Origin: Lucifuga dentata
Lineage: Eukaryota; Chordata; Actinopteri; Ophidiiformes; Bythitidae
Assembly (NCBI GenBank): GCA_014773175.1
Contig: VXCM01002142.1
Coordinates: 16,245 to 80,244 of the forward strand
Direction: 5' to 3'
Length of the DNA stretch: 64,000 bases
Shown here: positions 23,201-32,695 of the stretch, in pieces
Position numbering within the stretch: the first letter of the stretch is position 1
Layout of the letters: each line of letters opens with the position of its first letter
Notes under the pieces: model-generated
The model's input: only the letters and a program-made list of their open reading frames with translations
Databases searched by the model: none
What the model was told of the DNA's origin: nothing
Program-made: the position numbers and the translations under genes

Positions 23201-24676
23201 GGCAGCATCGCAAACAATGACGGGATGTTATATTAAGCTATGTTCACATTACACGCTGAAGTGGCCCAGATCCGATTTTTTTGCCTCCATGTGTCTCAGA
23301 TCTGATTTTTTTCACAGCAGTGTGAACAACCCAGATTTGATTTTTTCATATCAGATCTAGGCCACTTGCATATGTGGTCCTAGATCCGATCCATATCCAA
23401 TCTCTGGCTATGCGGCCGCTGTCTGATCGGACTCAGATCGGAGTTCATGTGGTTTTTTTAATGTCTCACTTCTCTGCACATGCACATATTGCATCTCCTC
23501 CTCATTCAGTGTCGGCGCCTCGTAGCAGTCTGTTAAAAATAAATACAGAGGAGAGCAACAACAGTGACGGGGGTCAGTGAAGAGGCGAAGAAGTTTTAAA
23601 TTTGTTGTTATATATGTGGAGACATCCGATAGTTTTCAGTGAACTTTTCCTCTATGAACTTGTGAACATGACGGTCCCACCATAGAGCTCTGCTCTTGTA
23701 CCCACACGCTGAAGCAGCAGCAGCAGAGGCTGAGTCCAGCGACTCCTGAGTTCCAGACTCTGGAGCTCATAGTCAACTAGTAAAATTACACTTCTCAACT
23801 CCGCTTGTAAAACTGGTTTGAATGTTATTTTCAGCACGTTGAAGANAGTAAAATTACACTTCTCAACTCCGCTTGTAAAACTGGTTTGAATGTTATTTTC
23901 AGCACGTTGAAGACCAAGTGTTACATATGAAATGATGTGCAAGAAAATACGTGACAAACTGCCGTCCACCTTACTGTCGTAGTTACTGTTGTTATTGTAC
24001 CATGCGGCTCACATTTTAGTTACATGTGTGCATGCGTGACAGTTTAGGACCTCAGCATGTTCACACTTGTGTCAGATACAGGTCACTTACAAAATGACCA
24101 ATACAAAAAGACTGGATCTGATTAAAAAATCGGAATTGAGCATTAAGGCCTGTTACATGAATGTAGCCATAGATACATGTTTATATGATTTACTGTATTA
24201 CAATCTTTCCCATCATACTCACCATCATCATAGTCTTCCTCATCTTCCGAGGTGTTGTTAATGTAGTCAGAGCTGGAGTCTTCATCCAGGCTGTCAGCTC
24301 CACCGTGGAAGTCTGCCTGCTCGTGGTCAACTTGGCCGTGGTCATGTTCAGGTGTGGAGGGTGTTGCTGGCCGCTGGTCCTGCCTTTCTCCACCTGCTTG
24401 GCTGCTGTACTGTGTCTCATCAACCTCAACCTCTCCCTCATCTTCTGATTGGTTGCAACCCAAATCTTGAGACTTAGTAGAAGAATATTGTGTCTTACAA
24501 TGCCGCGGAAGGGGTTTTTGATTATGTGACTCCTTGGGGTATCGGACTGGGTGTTGCCGAGGGGGGAGCACTTTCAGATCACATGACTCTGTAGGATGAG
24601 GGGCAGGACAGGGGTTGGAGACTGGAGCAGCCATACTGTTTCTTCCACTGGTCCCTGGCCTCTTCCTATGAGCCAT
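1705..24676 (-). CDS. apba2: Mint2 / X11-beta adaptor (amyloid-beta precursor protein-binding family A member 2), 13 coding exons
   Basis: This gene encodes a neuronal cytoplasmic adaptor that binds Munc18 through its N-terminal region, the NPxY tails of APP-type receptors through a PTB domain, and membrane or synaptic partners through two PDZ domains. Coding segments on the minus strand are 24676-24223, 23011-21942, 18154-18074, 16536-16497, 15994-15855, 11691-11656, 8945-8859, 7201-7016, 5328-5149, 2866-2654, 2549-2430, 2031-1891 and 1776-1705. Every junction is GT-AG and phases agree, giving about 939 codons against roughly 750 in mammalian Mint2. The excess lies mainly in coding exon 2. 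Paralogue choice: [33 protein letters not shown] and [10 protein letters not shown] match remembered Mint2 rather than Mint1 sequence. The start was set at the conserved MAHRK; an in-frame ATG lies seven codons upstream. I cannot tell which teleost co-orthologue (a or b) this is. Confidence 0.96.
1891..2031 (-). CDS. apba2: apba2 coding exon 12 (PDZ2)
   Basis: A 141-nt exon in phase 0 for residues 870-916. It starts [20 protein letters not shown] and continues [20 protein letters not shown], the core of PDZ2. The form [17 protein letters not shown] is Mint2-type. (CA/GT)n tracts abut both sides of the exon. The donor is GAG|GTTGAA. Confidence 0.96.
2430..2549 (-). CDS. apba2: apba2 coding exon 11 (end of PDZ1, start of PDZ2)
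   Basis: A 120-nt exon in phase 0 for residues 830-869. It finishes PDZ1 ([17 protein letters not shown]) and opens PDZ2 ([20 protein letters not shown]). LGFS is the carboxylate-binding loop of PDZ2. The donor is ATT|GTAAGA. Confidence 0.96.
2654..2866 (-). CDS. apba2: apba2 coding exon 10 (PDZ1)
   Basis: A 213-nt exon in phase 0 for residues 759-829, most of PDZ1: [40 protein letters not shown] and [15 protein letters not shown]. The chosen acceptor is CCACAG|CTGCAG. A second AG six bases downstream (CTGCAG|CTGGAG) would drop two residues (LQ) and keep the frame. The donor is AAG|GTACAA. Confidence 0.96.
2867..5148 (-). other. apba2 intron between coding exons 9 and 10
   Basis: AT-rich intron of 2.3 kb. 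It holds a CAAAA-type simple repeat at about 3473-3502 and otherwise no coding or mobile-element signature that I recognise. Confidence 0.7.
5149..5328 (-). CDS. apba2: apba2 coding exon 9 (C-terminal PTB helix and linker)
   Basis: A 180-nt exon in phase 0 for residues 699-758. [20 protein letters not shown] is the long C-terminal helix that closes the PTB peptide groove. It is followed by [15 protein letters not shown] and the linker ending FSNSENCKE. The acceptor is TGTCTGCAG and the donor GAG|GTTTGT. Confidence 0.96.
5329..7015 (-). other. apba2 intron between coding exons 8 and 9
   Basis: Intron of 1.7 kb with a long T run (about 5537-5560), AGAATA-type low-complexity sequence at 5570-5618 and a long A run (about 5772-5797). 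Nothing else is evident. Confidence 0.7.
7016..7201 (-). CDS. apba2: apba2 coding exon 8 (PTB domain)
   Basis: A 186-nt exon in phase 0 for residues 637-698. It contains [20 protein letters not shown], a strongly conserved PTB strand pair of Mint proteins, then a variable loop ([19 protein letters not shown]) and [12 protein letters not shown]. The acceptor is TGTCTACAG and the donor GAT|GTAAGT. Confidence 0.96.
7202..8858 (-). other. apba2 intron between coding exons 7 and 8
   Basis: AT-rich intron of 1.7 kb. I see no repeat longer than a few units and no additional exon. Confidence 0.7.
8859..8945 (-). CDS. apba2: apba2 coding exon 7 (PTB domain)
   Basis: An 87-nt exon in phase 0 for residues 608-636, starting [20 protein letters not shown] and ending IKVLNADSQ. 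These are core beta strands of the PTB fold. The acceptor is TTCCTGCAG and the donor CAG|GTGAGT. Confidence 0.96.
8946..10390 (-). other. apba2 intron 6, part between exon 7 and the solo LTR
   Basis: AT-rich intronic sequence. No supported gene or repeat. Confidence 0.6.
10391..10395. repeat. Left target-site duplication CTATG
   Basis: Direct repeat identical to 11091-11095. The pair brackets the TG...CA solo LTR. Confidence 0.8.
10396..11090. mobile_element. Solo LTR (695 bp) with 5-bp target-site duplication
   Basis: The element begins TGTTACG and ends GTAACA, that is TG...CA with short inverted termini. It is flanked on both sides by the direct repeat CTATG (10391-10395 and 11091-11095). 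Inside are a TATA-like CATATAAC at 10488-10495 and AATAAA at 11015-11020, both in plus orientation. It is more GC-rich than the surrounding intron. No internal gag/pol sequence is present, so this looks like the product of LTR-LTR recombination. A 5-bp duplication fits Ty3/Gypsy-like or related elements, but the family cannot be assigned from the LTR alone. Open frames here are part of the LTR, not genes. Confidence 0.85.
11091..11095. repeat. Right target-site duplication CTATG
   Basis: Partner of 10391-10395, immediately after the terminal CA of the LTR. Confidence 0.8.
11096..11655 (-). other. apba2 intron between the solo LTR and the microexon
   Basis: AT-rich sequence without recognised features. 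Open frames at 11093-11627 show no homology that I recognise. Confidence 0.6.
11656..11691 (-). CDS. apba2: apba2 microexon (12-residue PTB insert)
   Basis: A 36-nt, phase-0 microexon encoding [12 protein letters not shown] (residues 596-607), with acceptor GTCTGCCAG and donor GCG|GTGTGT. Mammalian Mint1/2 carry almost the same insert ([12 protein letters not shown]) in a loop of the PTB domain. Because it is 36 nt and in phase, skipping would leave the frame intact, so alternative inclusion is possible. It lies alone, with more than 2.5 kb to either neighbouring exon. The donor is weaker than those of the other exons, which would fit regulated splicing. Confidence 0.93.
11692..15854 (-). other. 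apba2 intron between coding exon 5 and the microexon
   Basis: Intron of 4.2 kb. It holds a purine-rich GAGGAGGAGG patch at about 11735-11755, (GT)n at about 11856-11880, an AAAC-rich run at 14974-15015 and (GT)n at 15824-15848. Overlapping open frames on both strands at 12326-12743 and one at 15200-15610 show no domain or conserved motif. Confidence 0.65.
15855..15994 (-). CDS. apba2: apba2 coding exon 5 (start of PTB domain)
   Basis: A 140-nt exon for residues 549-595. It begins [20 protein letters not shown], the entry to the PTB domain, and includes the [20 protein letters not shown] strand and helix. The acceptor is CCCAG and the donor AAG|GTATCA. The donor side is next to a (GT)n tract at about 15824-15848. 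Confidence 0.96.
15995..16496 (-). other. apba2 intron between coding exons 4 and 5
   Basis: Short intron of 0.5 kb. No additional feature is seen. Confidence 0.8.
16497..16536 (-). CDS. apba2: apba2 coding exon 4 (short linker exon)
   Basis: A 40-nt exon encoding [13 protein letters not shown] plus the first base of Gly549. The acceptor is GTTTTCCAG and the donor G|GTAAGT. The sequence matches the linker immediately before the PTB domain in Mint proteins. Too short for ORF-based gene finding, it is identified by splice sites, phase and homology. Confidence 0.92.
16537..18073 (-). other. apba2 intron between coding exons 3 and 4
   Basis: Intron of 1.5 kb with short CA-rich patches near 17920-17980. 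No exon or mobile element is recognised. Confidence 0.7.
18074..18154 (-). CDS. apba2: apba2 coding exon 3 (linker before PTB)
   Basis: An 81-nt exon in phase 0 for 27 residues (509-535), beginning [17 protein letters not shown] and ending NNNVPE. The segment RKQQRSDLN is a conserved Mint2 linker. The acceptor is GACCTCCCAG and the donor GAG|GTAAGA. It has no folded domain of its own. Confidence 0.93.
18194..18246. repeat. (AGAAT)n microsatellite
   Basis: About ten tandem pentamers just inside the intron, close to the acceptor of apba2 coding exon 3. Confidence 0.9.
20199..20236. repeat. (TG)n microsatellite
   Basis: Nineteen uninterrupted TG units, followed by imperfect units to about 20255. 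Confidence 0.95.
20657..21253. mobile_element. Non-autonomous DNA transposon with long terminal inverted repeats
   Basis: The left end TTTAAAG...CCATTTTGCATGTTTGAGCC continues into CTAATATATTAAATTTTCAT. It is mirrored at the right end by the reverse complement ending near 21253. The inverted repeats run roughly 70 bp at high identity and then fade over a further 35 bp or so. The 600-bp body has no transposase. I could not define a clear target-site duplication because the right flank is an A-run. Confidence 0.75.
21254..21941 (-). other. apba2 intron 2, left part up to coding exon 2
   Basis: AT-rich, unannotated sequence. Nothing is recognised beyond the splice donor of coding exon 2 at its left boundary. 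Confidence 0.6.
21942..23011 (-). CDS. apba2: apba2 coding exon 2 (Munc18-binding region, Glu/Trp/Arg repeats, His tract)
   Basis: A 1070-nt exon encoding residues 152-508. It begins [20 protein letters not shown] and SYLEGMDC, the conserved core of the Munc18-interacting region (about residues 160-180). Residues about 211-294 are an unusual low-complexity run of imperfect repeats such as [11 protein letters not shown] His-rich tract lies near residues 320-330. The family motif [10 protein letters not shown] is at residues 415-424, and RPKSLNL is close to the end. The acceptor is CTCCTCTAG and the donor CAG|GTGAGC. In human APBA2 these segments sit in the same exon as the start codon, as far as I remember; here an intron of about 1.2 kb splits them within GAT-G|GT. 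Confidence 0.95.
23236..24172. mobile_element. hAT-like non-autonomous DNA transposon relic in apba2 coding intron 1
   Basis: The left end has GCTATGTTCACATTACACGC followed by AGATCCGATTTTTT. The right end, read in reverse complement, has GGCTACATTCATGTAACAGG followed by TTCCGATTTTTTAATC, so imperfect inverted termini frame the block. Subterminal AGATCTGATTTTTT words recur at 23270-23350, as in transposase-binding arrays. No transposase is encoded. A target-site duplication was not resolved. An assembly duplication with a single N (23779-23913) lies inside. Confidence 0.6.
23779..23913. repeat. Assembly duplication around N (apba2 intron)
   Basis: Identical 67-mers 23779-23845 and 23847-23913 flank the N at 23846, inside the hAT-like relic. 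Confidence 0.85.
24223..24676 (-). CDS. apba2: apba2 coding exon 1 (start codon, acidic N-terminus)
   Basis: Encodes residues 1-151 plus the first base of Gly152. It opens with MAHRK, the start seen in mammalian Mint2. A Pro/Gln-rich disordered stretch follows, and the exon ends in the conserved acidic segment [18 protein letters not shown]. The exon body begins after an acceptor TCTTCTAG at about 24718, so some 5' UTR lies at 24677-24717. The donor is GTGAGT. An alternative in-frame ATG at 24697-24695 would add MACKPPV. Apart from the two ends, the middle of this exon is poorly conserved with what I recall of mammalian Mint2, as expected for a disordered region. Confidence 0.93.
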
Positions 24677-24717
24677 GACTGGTGGCTTACAGGCCATGCA
24701 TTGCTACTGGTTTGTTC

Positions 24718-26159
24718 CTAGAAGACATAAAGACACAAGTGCACAGCTTTAGAGCAGAATACAACTCCAACTGCTCCAAGACTTATGTATCTGTAAGGAG
24801 AGAACAAACCGGAATAAAGTAAACTGTTCAACCCTAAGGCCAAGGACAGATGTGCCAGTTTGTGTTTATGCAAGCCAAAACAAAATGCTGTTTTATATCC
24901 ACTGTTTAATTCATCCTTCCATCAAAATGGCCCACAAACCCAGAAGCACACACATACACACACAAACACACTCTTACTCTTTTATCTCTCTCACTTTTTC
25001 TCTACACTTTGCATACAGCTGCAACATATTTTTGCGCCTGACCAACCGATCCATTGCAGTCACCGAGCAGGACAGTCTCTCATTTACTTTATCCACATCC
25101 AGGGCAGCACTTTTGTGCTTACATAGCACAACTTTAGCTTCAGCTACACAACTGCAGGCTCAATATATTGCTTAGGCTCTTGGCCCAAGAACAAAAGGCA
25201 CAAAGAAAAGAGCCTTTGTAATCATGCTGCCTTCACATAAAGCTAACAGGACATTGACAAACATGGAATCAATACAATAGTTAAATCAAGATCTTCTGTA
25301 CACAAGTGCAGCATGTAGGCAAGAATAGAATCACCTTTGATTTGCAGATGATCAGTTAATCTAGAATAGTATTGATCCTGGCTGGCTGAGAATGGTCAAC
25401 CAGGGAGATGAAGTCCGTTCCTATGCAAGACCCGGTTAAAAAGTAAAGTAAAAAGACAGCAAACTGTTCCTTGTTATGGTGAGAAGCAGCTTGATGGCAT
25501 AAAAATATCAAGCAGAATCCTACAATTTGAATTTTTTTGAGGATGATACCGATTATCTTCCATCCATATTTGCTGATTCTAATAGTAATAGTGATTATTA
25601 GAAGAGCTGCGGTCTAAATACTAGTTAAGCTTTCCGCCATGATACAATTTAGAAGCAGTTATGTAGACTGTCATTAAGTCAATTATATTATTCATTTTTG
25701 TTTGGCCATCATCAGGAATTAGAAGTTAATTAACAGAAATCACATCCAATCACATAGAGATCACAGGGTCCTTCTATGTCACTAATATAATAATCTATTA
25801 CATTACTTGCAGTAACAAATCACTGTACGGATGCTGATCATGTTTAGCAAAATTGGACCATCAAAACCCCAAAAGACATATTTGCATACACACATACACA
25901 AAAACCGAAACTCTTCACGGCTGCATGTTCCAGTCAGAGAAACAAGATATTCCAGCAGCAGTTATTTTTACATTCAGCCTAGCCTGTGACAAGTGCAAAT
26001 AAAGTTTTAAGACTGCATTAGCATACAAATTCTAATATAAATGCTGATCTTATTAAAGGTAAACCAAAACAAGGCAGAGTTATGCAATACATCAAGAAAG
26101 AATCTCATCAAAGATGTCAGAAAGCTACATATACACACAAATATGCATGCCTGCATCCA

Positions 26160-26199
<40 letters not shown>

Positions 26200-28139
26200 A
26201 TAACAGACAGTCATGAGATCACATTACTATACAGTAAATCGTTATACATTTTAACAACCAATAGACTGAGATAGATTGAGGTTCATAGAATGTGTTCTGG
26301 GTTTTTTCCCCATCAGACACATTCTTTAAACCCTGTCATCCATTTTGTCACTATCCAATTGTTGTGTCATGCTCTTCAGTTTCCATGAACAACTGCCCTC
26401 AGAGGGGGTGTTGTTGCTGCTTTCCTCCATTTTCCTTCCCCATAATTAAATTTTCCATCACTAGTAATTACAATGGTTAATTATCTCTGCATTAGCTGGC
26501 AAAAACACATCCCTTCCAAAACACACACACACACACACACATACACACTTGTACACAGTCAGTTGTTCCTCAGGTAACTGAATCTATCTTAAGATAACAT
26601 GAAGCTGCACAATAAAATGACTGAAGCACATTACCGGGGTGACTGGAGGTTGCTAAACTCCCAGCATAGAAACAATGCATGCACACACACATTCTGCACA
26701 CCTGATGACATATTAGCATGTGTACACAAGCAGTTTTATTCATTGCTTAAATACTGTCAACCCCAAAACACAAGCTTTTCACTCTTGAGTTTCTTTTACC
26801 ATTGGCCAAGAAATGATCTCCCCTCATTAAAATCTAGGAATCCATGTATTTGCAGCTCTTACCTGATGTACTGGGATGTAGTGTAGAATTGCTCTGGGAT
26901 CTGTTTGAACAACAGCCCCCATCCTCCCTCCCATTTCTCTTTGCTCCTCCCTTCCCCCACCAGCTGGCTACACAGCATGCGCCTCCCTCCCTGCACCTTC
27001 CTTTGCTTCCAAATTATATCCCAGCATCCTCCAGCAGGAGCTCAGCCCCACCTCATCCCGTCCCCGAGGACAAAGTATAAGGGTAAGGTTTGGTAACTAT
27101 TGGTAACTGCATCCTCTCGGGACTGATACCCTTTGACCTCCTCTTTGTTGCCTCCCTGGATTTGTAAGCCCTCCTTTTCTGGTGCGGTGCTGCCTGAGTG
27201 CTGCAGTATTTATGTTTCATGCCACGATTTTAATTATTTTTTTCGTTTCTGTGTGCTGATTTGTCTGCTGTGCAAATGGGTAAATTGTACAAGTCCTTAG
27301 CCAGGTGGCTTTTCCCTAATTTCCTTGGTCTGTCATGTATTTCAGATTTGACTCGGTTTGTTGAATTTGCATGTGTTTGGTCATGAATGTTAATACCATC
27401 ATATGATGAGACACGGGGGATCTGCCCCACCTGTTTAGAAACATTAGGGCTAATTTAGCTGTCATATAATGATGCTTTCTCTACAGATAATGTGTCTAAA
27501 TGTCCCAGAGACAAAGGAGAAGAAAGGGAAGATCCATCATCTATCAATTTACTTAGCTATTTGTCAATTTATTGACCATCCAACCACCTTTACTTCAACA
27601 CCATCTTTCCATTCATCTATTCATGACTTTATTCTTCTTTGGAATCAGAACCTGCAACACCTAAACGGGGCGGATCTACAGTCAGTGGAGATCCAGGGCT
27701 TAGCCCAGATCTCCACTGGAAAATCCAGGCATGAGGTAGCTTTGGTTTGGCTAGCTACCAAAGCTAATAGCTTTGGTAGCTAGCCAATAACAGATACAAC
27801 ACAACATATTAACTCCGCTGGTTTAGATCGTTGTAAAGGTTTTTGTTTAAAATGATCTTTGCCTTCATATACAATAATATTAGCTGTTAAAAGATGTAAT
27901 ATGATTTGTTCCATTTCTTAAATAGATGTATCAAACTTTATATTTAGCTTTGGCTGGCCAATTCATTCACAACACTGTGGTTCCGCCTTGGCTTTGAATT
28001 TGGATAATTGCAAAAATGCTACAGAAAATTAAAAACACACTATTAAAAAAAAGATTCGGGGCTTTGTGGTAAACATTCAAGGCTCAAGTCCCATAAGCTC
28101 ACACCTAGCCCCGCCCTGACACTAAAACAACTTTTTCAG
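24718..28139 (-). other. apba2 5' intron, right of coding exon 1
   Basis: AT-rich intronic sequence with (CA)n near 24950-24970, (GA)n at 26163-26195 and (AC)n at about 26521-26541. A near-perfect hairpin lies at 27747-27787. No exon is recognised. Confidence 0.55.
27747..27787. repeat. Perfect inverted repeat, 19-bp arms
   Basis: The arm TTGGCTAGCTACCAAAGCT (27747-27765) and its exact reverse complement (27769-27787) are separated by AAT. Another short inverted pair (CAGTGGAGATC / GATCTCCACTG) lies about 60 bp to the left. Together they look like the core of a small MITE, but outer ends were not defined. Confidence 0.8.
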
Positions 28140-28272
28140 AACAGATACTGAAGGTATATACTGTACACACACACACACACACACGCGCGCGCGCGTGCGC
28201 GCACGNAACAGATACTGAAGGTATATACTGTACACACACACACACACACACGCGCGCGCGCGTGCGCGCACG
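28140..28272. repeat. Alternating purine-pyrimidine tract (CA)n(CG)n, duplicated around an N
   Basis: A block with (AC)10 followed directly by CGCGCGCGCGTGCGCGCACG occurs at 28140-28205 and again at 28207-28272 on either side of a single N. The duplication is probably an assembly artefact. The tract itself, about 40 bp of strict purine-pyrimidine alternation with a CG core, is a textbook Z-DNA-prone sequence. Confidence 0.85.
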
Positions 28273-28733
28273 TAATTATGACACAAAATTTACAAGCACA
28301 GTACTGCACTTGGCATCAGACATTTATGGCATTTAGATACATTAATTCCACAAAAAAACAGATGTATTAAGAGTATGTACAACAGAAAAACAAAATATAT
28401 ATTAATAAATGATAACAGCTCCAGAAACAACAAGAACATCAATCATACTGACTAAAACCCTAAAGGAAAAAACAGAATCTTGAGGGTTTTTTTTGGCATT
28501 TCCATTCACAAACTGTGCCTCCCTTTGCCATTAATTCACATTTTACATTTCCATAATACAAAGAGGTTTAGAAGCTTAGAAAACTAGTACTATTTGCAAT
28601 AATTATTACATAGCAACAGGAAACATGGAAATACCCTCCACTACATTTGCATATTATGTATGTGTAGGTCTTTTATGTAAATGACTTACACACCTATTAC
28701 AAGACTTTTAAACCTGTCAGAAGCATGCCAGTG

Positions 28734-28764
<31 letters not shown>

Positions 28765-31700
28765 ACACACATAATGGGCTATAATTAGCATCATTATGTC
28801 AAGCTATCTGTCAGAAGAGTGACACCTCATAATCAGGCGACATACATTCCTCCTCTGCATTTATCATCACATACAGAATCTTAATTACAAGTACTATGTA
28901 GTACACAGTATTCTTAATTTTACTAGCTAAGATTCTATTACAACGGCTGCTGGGAGGGTTTCTCTTTTACTGCCACATTTCCCACCTAGTTTGGAGACTT
29001 AAAGGTTAGAGGATAAACCTACTTTGAAGTTTTAACCAATCTTTGAGGATGCCCATCTTTACCATTCTTTACATTGTCAGCACAAAGTCAAAATAGTTGC
29101 CGTATTAGGGTTATTGCTGCACAGCTACAGAACAGCATAGCAGGGTAGACGGTGTTTGTTGAAAACAGTGTAAGAAATCTGCAGACTCAGAACAGCTATC
29201 AGACGCTTAAGTCTCAGATTTATGTGGAAAATCGCACTGATGACATCAGACAGTATTTCTGTACACTTCTATACAGATTCATGACTGTCATGAAGCTCAG
29301 ACACATTTAAAGTTCCCTTTGTATACAGTATGTCTGTGTATATGAATACATTCTCAGATTGATTTCAAAGGTTTTCCTCATTTATTAGAGGAGATATTCG
29401 CACATCCAACTGAAATACTCTTGACGAATGTCCAGAGGGACCGAAATGTTAGTAAAGTGATTAATAAATTGTGATGCTGAGCAAGAGCAGTGTGCAGGAT
29501 CTTCTCTTTTCAAGACTCAAAGGTTTTCCTCATAAAACTCTCTAATATGTCAATACTTTCTCTAAACATTGCATCTTCTACCATCTGTCTTACTATACTG
29601 TATCTCTAAATTGTCTATGGTCGCATACCAGGACAGGTTGTTTCCCTGCTTTCTGCCTAATGAATGCTGGGATATTCTCCTACCACAGAAACCTGAATAT
29701 GAGTGGAGAGGCTAAAGAAGATGAATGAATGATTGCTGCCAAAAGGAATCAGTATCCAACTGGCCCCATCAATTTACACTTCTTTCCACATCCCACCTGC
29801 CCACACACACAATACAAATGAGCTGAAGTGTCGATAGGTATTGATTCAAGCTGTTACTTTCACCTCTACAAAAGGCTGACACACAGAGAGATACACACAC
29901 CAGTGGCAGTAACTGCGCCTGCCTGCAGTATCGCAAATGGCCTCTTTGAGCTGCAGCTGGGGAGCGCTTGTGCAGGTCAGTGTCCACAGACAGACCTATT
30001 CACGACTGCCAGAGAACACTGCAGCTACAGTAAGATACAGCTTTAAACACCCCCCATGACACGCCCCTTGTTCAGCTGACAAATGTCTTAAAAGTGTGTG
30101 TGTGCATATGTATGTGAATGCAGGGCTGCGGAGTGGACAGAGGGCGATAGAAGCGGTCTGAAAGCAGCAGATGGCTCGGTCAGAGTGTGGGCTTCGGAAT
30201 ACTAATGCCTCTGTCTTGAATTCTAAGGTATGACCTCTATTGATGCTGGTGAACTAGTCAGGGAGGATGCAAGACAGAACAGATTAGAATGTGACAATCA
30301 TGAAGAGAGAGTCAAACTGTTAATGCAAATATTGTTTTCTTTAAATCTCAGGGGAGAAAAAAAAGCATCTCAATTGGTATAATTTGCATTTGAATAAATT
30401 AATCCTTTTAGGTTGTCTGGAGGGAAAGACAGAATCATAGAGGTTTTTACGTGCAAAAGTGAAAATATGCAGCATCAATCTAACACTCTTTCAAGTGTCT
30501 TTCCACTCTAACATGACTAGTTTTTCTGTTAATCCGTTCCTTGCTGTTTGTCTCTATTTCATTTTCTACCATTTCAAAGGTGCTCTTATCTTTTTAGTCA
30601 CCAACAGATATCCAGGTGATGCAATGCACCTTAAACTCCATCACCAAATACACACTTTGTTGTGTATTTGGTGATGGTGACACTTGTTCAATGCTTCAGG
30701 TTCTTTTCATTTTTCTGATGTTTGCCAGAGGCTCAGCTGTTTACTAAGCGTAAGCACCATCATGTGTGAGCTGTGTGAGAGACAGCGGTGCGGGGAGTGG
30801 AGACGGTGACTTTGCCTGTAGGCAGAAGCAAAGGGGGGGAGCGTCACATTCTCTTGTTTCAAGACCAGTCTGCAAGCATAAAGCAACATGTCAGGCAGCA
30901 CTCAGCAACCATCTGACATAAACACTTTGTTAATGTCAGATGGTAAATGTCAAATGGTACCAGACAGACAAAACAACCAAAAACATGAGTGTTTAGCAAA
31001 AATAAAGGACAGAAATAGTGGGTGTGGGGAGGTGGAGTGAACAGTGAGTGTGGTTTTTTTCACACTAGCAGGAAGAAAGCAGAGAATCGGAGGGTGTGCC
31101 ATCATAATCACACTAAGCAAATAAAGGTTATTTTTGATCATTGGCCAACTTTACAGTCATTCTCTTTAACTCAGTATATTGCATTATAGCACAATCATAT
31201 TGCTTTGACTATTATAACTTGATCAAGTGAGCAGCACAGACATACAGTATATTGAATTTTAGTTACAACTGACAATAAATTACTTCTTTAACTACTGTCT
31301 ATAATAACTAAACATTAAATTCATTCTTTGTTTATGTGTGTTGCTTATTATTTCTGTGTACATATTGGGGTCCAAGTCATTACACTATACATTTATATTC
31401 TATCGCTTGAAGGTTAAGGCTCACAGTCAAAGCATCTCATTTTGTCACCAAAGAGTGGAAGAGGCCTCTTTAGAGGTCTGCCTAAATTTAATTTTAGGAA
31501 TCTAACAATATTTATCAGGATGAAATATGGAGGAATTTACTGGCCAGTTCCAAGGAGAAAGTGAGAATAGAAAGAAAAATAATATTCTGTGTGCATTTTG
31601 ATATTTTGCTACCAGCTGCTCATCACAGAGGAAATAGCTGTTCAAAAGAAAGAAGTCGTCCTAATCCCNAAAAAAAAAAAAAAAATCTTTAGATTCATTA

Positions 31701-32629
31701 GTGTCAAATCTCCTGAAACCACCCCTCAAATCTTTAAATCAGTTCTATTTCTATCAGTGTCTGTACAGAGTCTCTTAAATGTCCACAAATGTTGACACTT
31801 ATTTATATACTTTTTAATAAACTGATCCCAAAAAGTATTTTTCCAAACTGATTTCACTTTGCATTGGAATAAGGATTTGATGAGTGACTACACTGAGTAT
31901 AGTTCCTGATGCTCATGTTGTGTTCAGATGGAAAATGATAAAATAATATATATATATATATATTTTTAAACTGATGGTTGATCACCAATTACAGTTTTAT
32001 CCTTGACTTCACTGTGTTTTATTCTGTCACTACAACACTTGGCGTCTGTGAGTAGAAAATGAAACATGACACCAGATCTGAATCAGTGTTTAAGCCCAAC
32101 AGTCAGAACCGCAAAAAGTAACTGAGACCATAATCAGCTTCCATTATAGAGCTCGATATGCTTTAAATTCAGTTTAGTTAGATTTACACCGTTCATCCTT
32201 CAAAGGGAAAATTCTCTTTTAATCAGGCTGGGGCTCTGCATCAGCCAAATAATGAACGGTAGCCTCCTCTACAGGCATCATTCTGACAGGTATGGCCAAT
32301 CTGGGAATCAAGTAGAAATCATTTGGTTTCTAGAGGCAACACACCCACCATGCACCTACTTCCCAATGTACTACAAAATTCAAGCAGTGGGGAGAAATCT
32401 ACATTTGCAAAAACTTTCTACAGTGAATAACAAGATTACTGCTGCCTTTTATGAGAGCCAGTCTGTCGTTTTCATAATGTCAGCTCCGATCACAGTACCC
32501 ATTCAACTGTGCAACATTACTCACAACAACATTGACACATCATTAAAAATGTGATATCAATATACAGCTATGTGTAATCATTTTGACCGTGCTGAGTTAT
32601 GTTGCTTGTAAATACAAAGTAAAATGACA

Positions 32630-32695
<66 letters not shown>

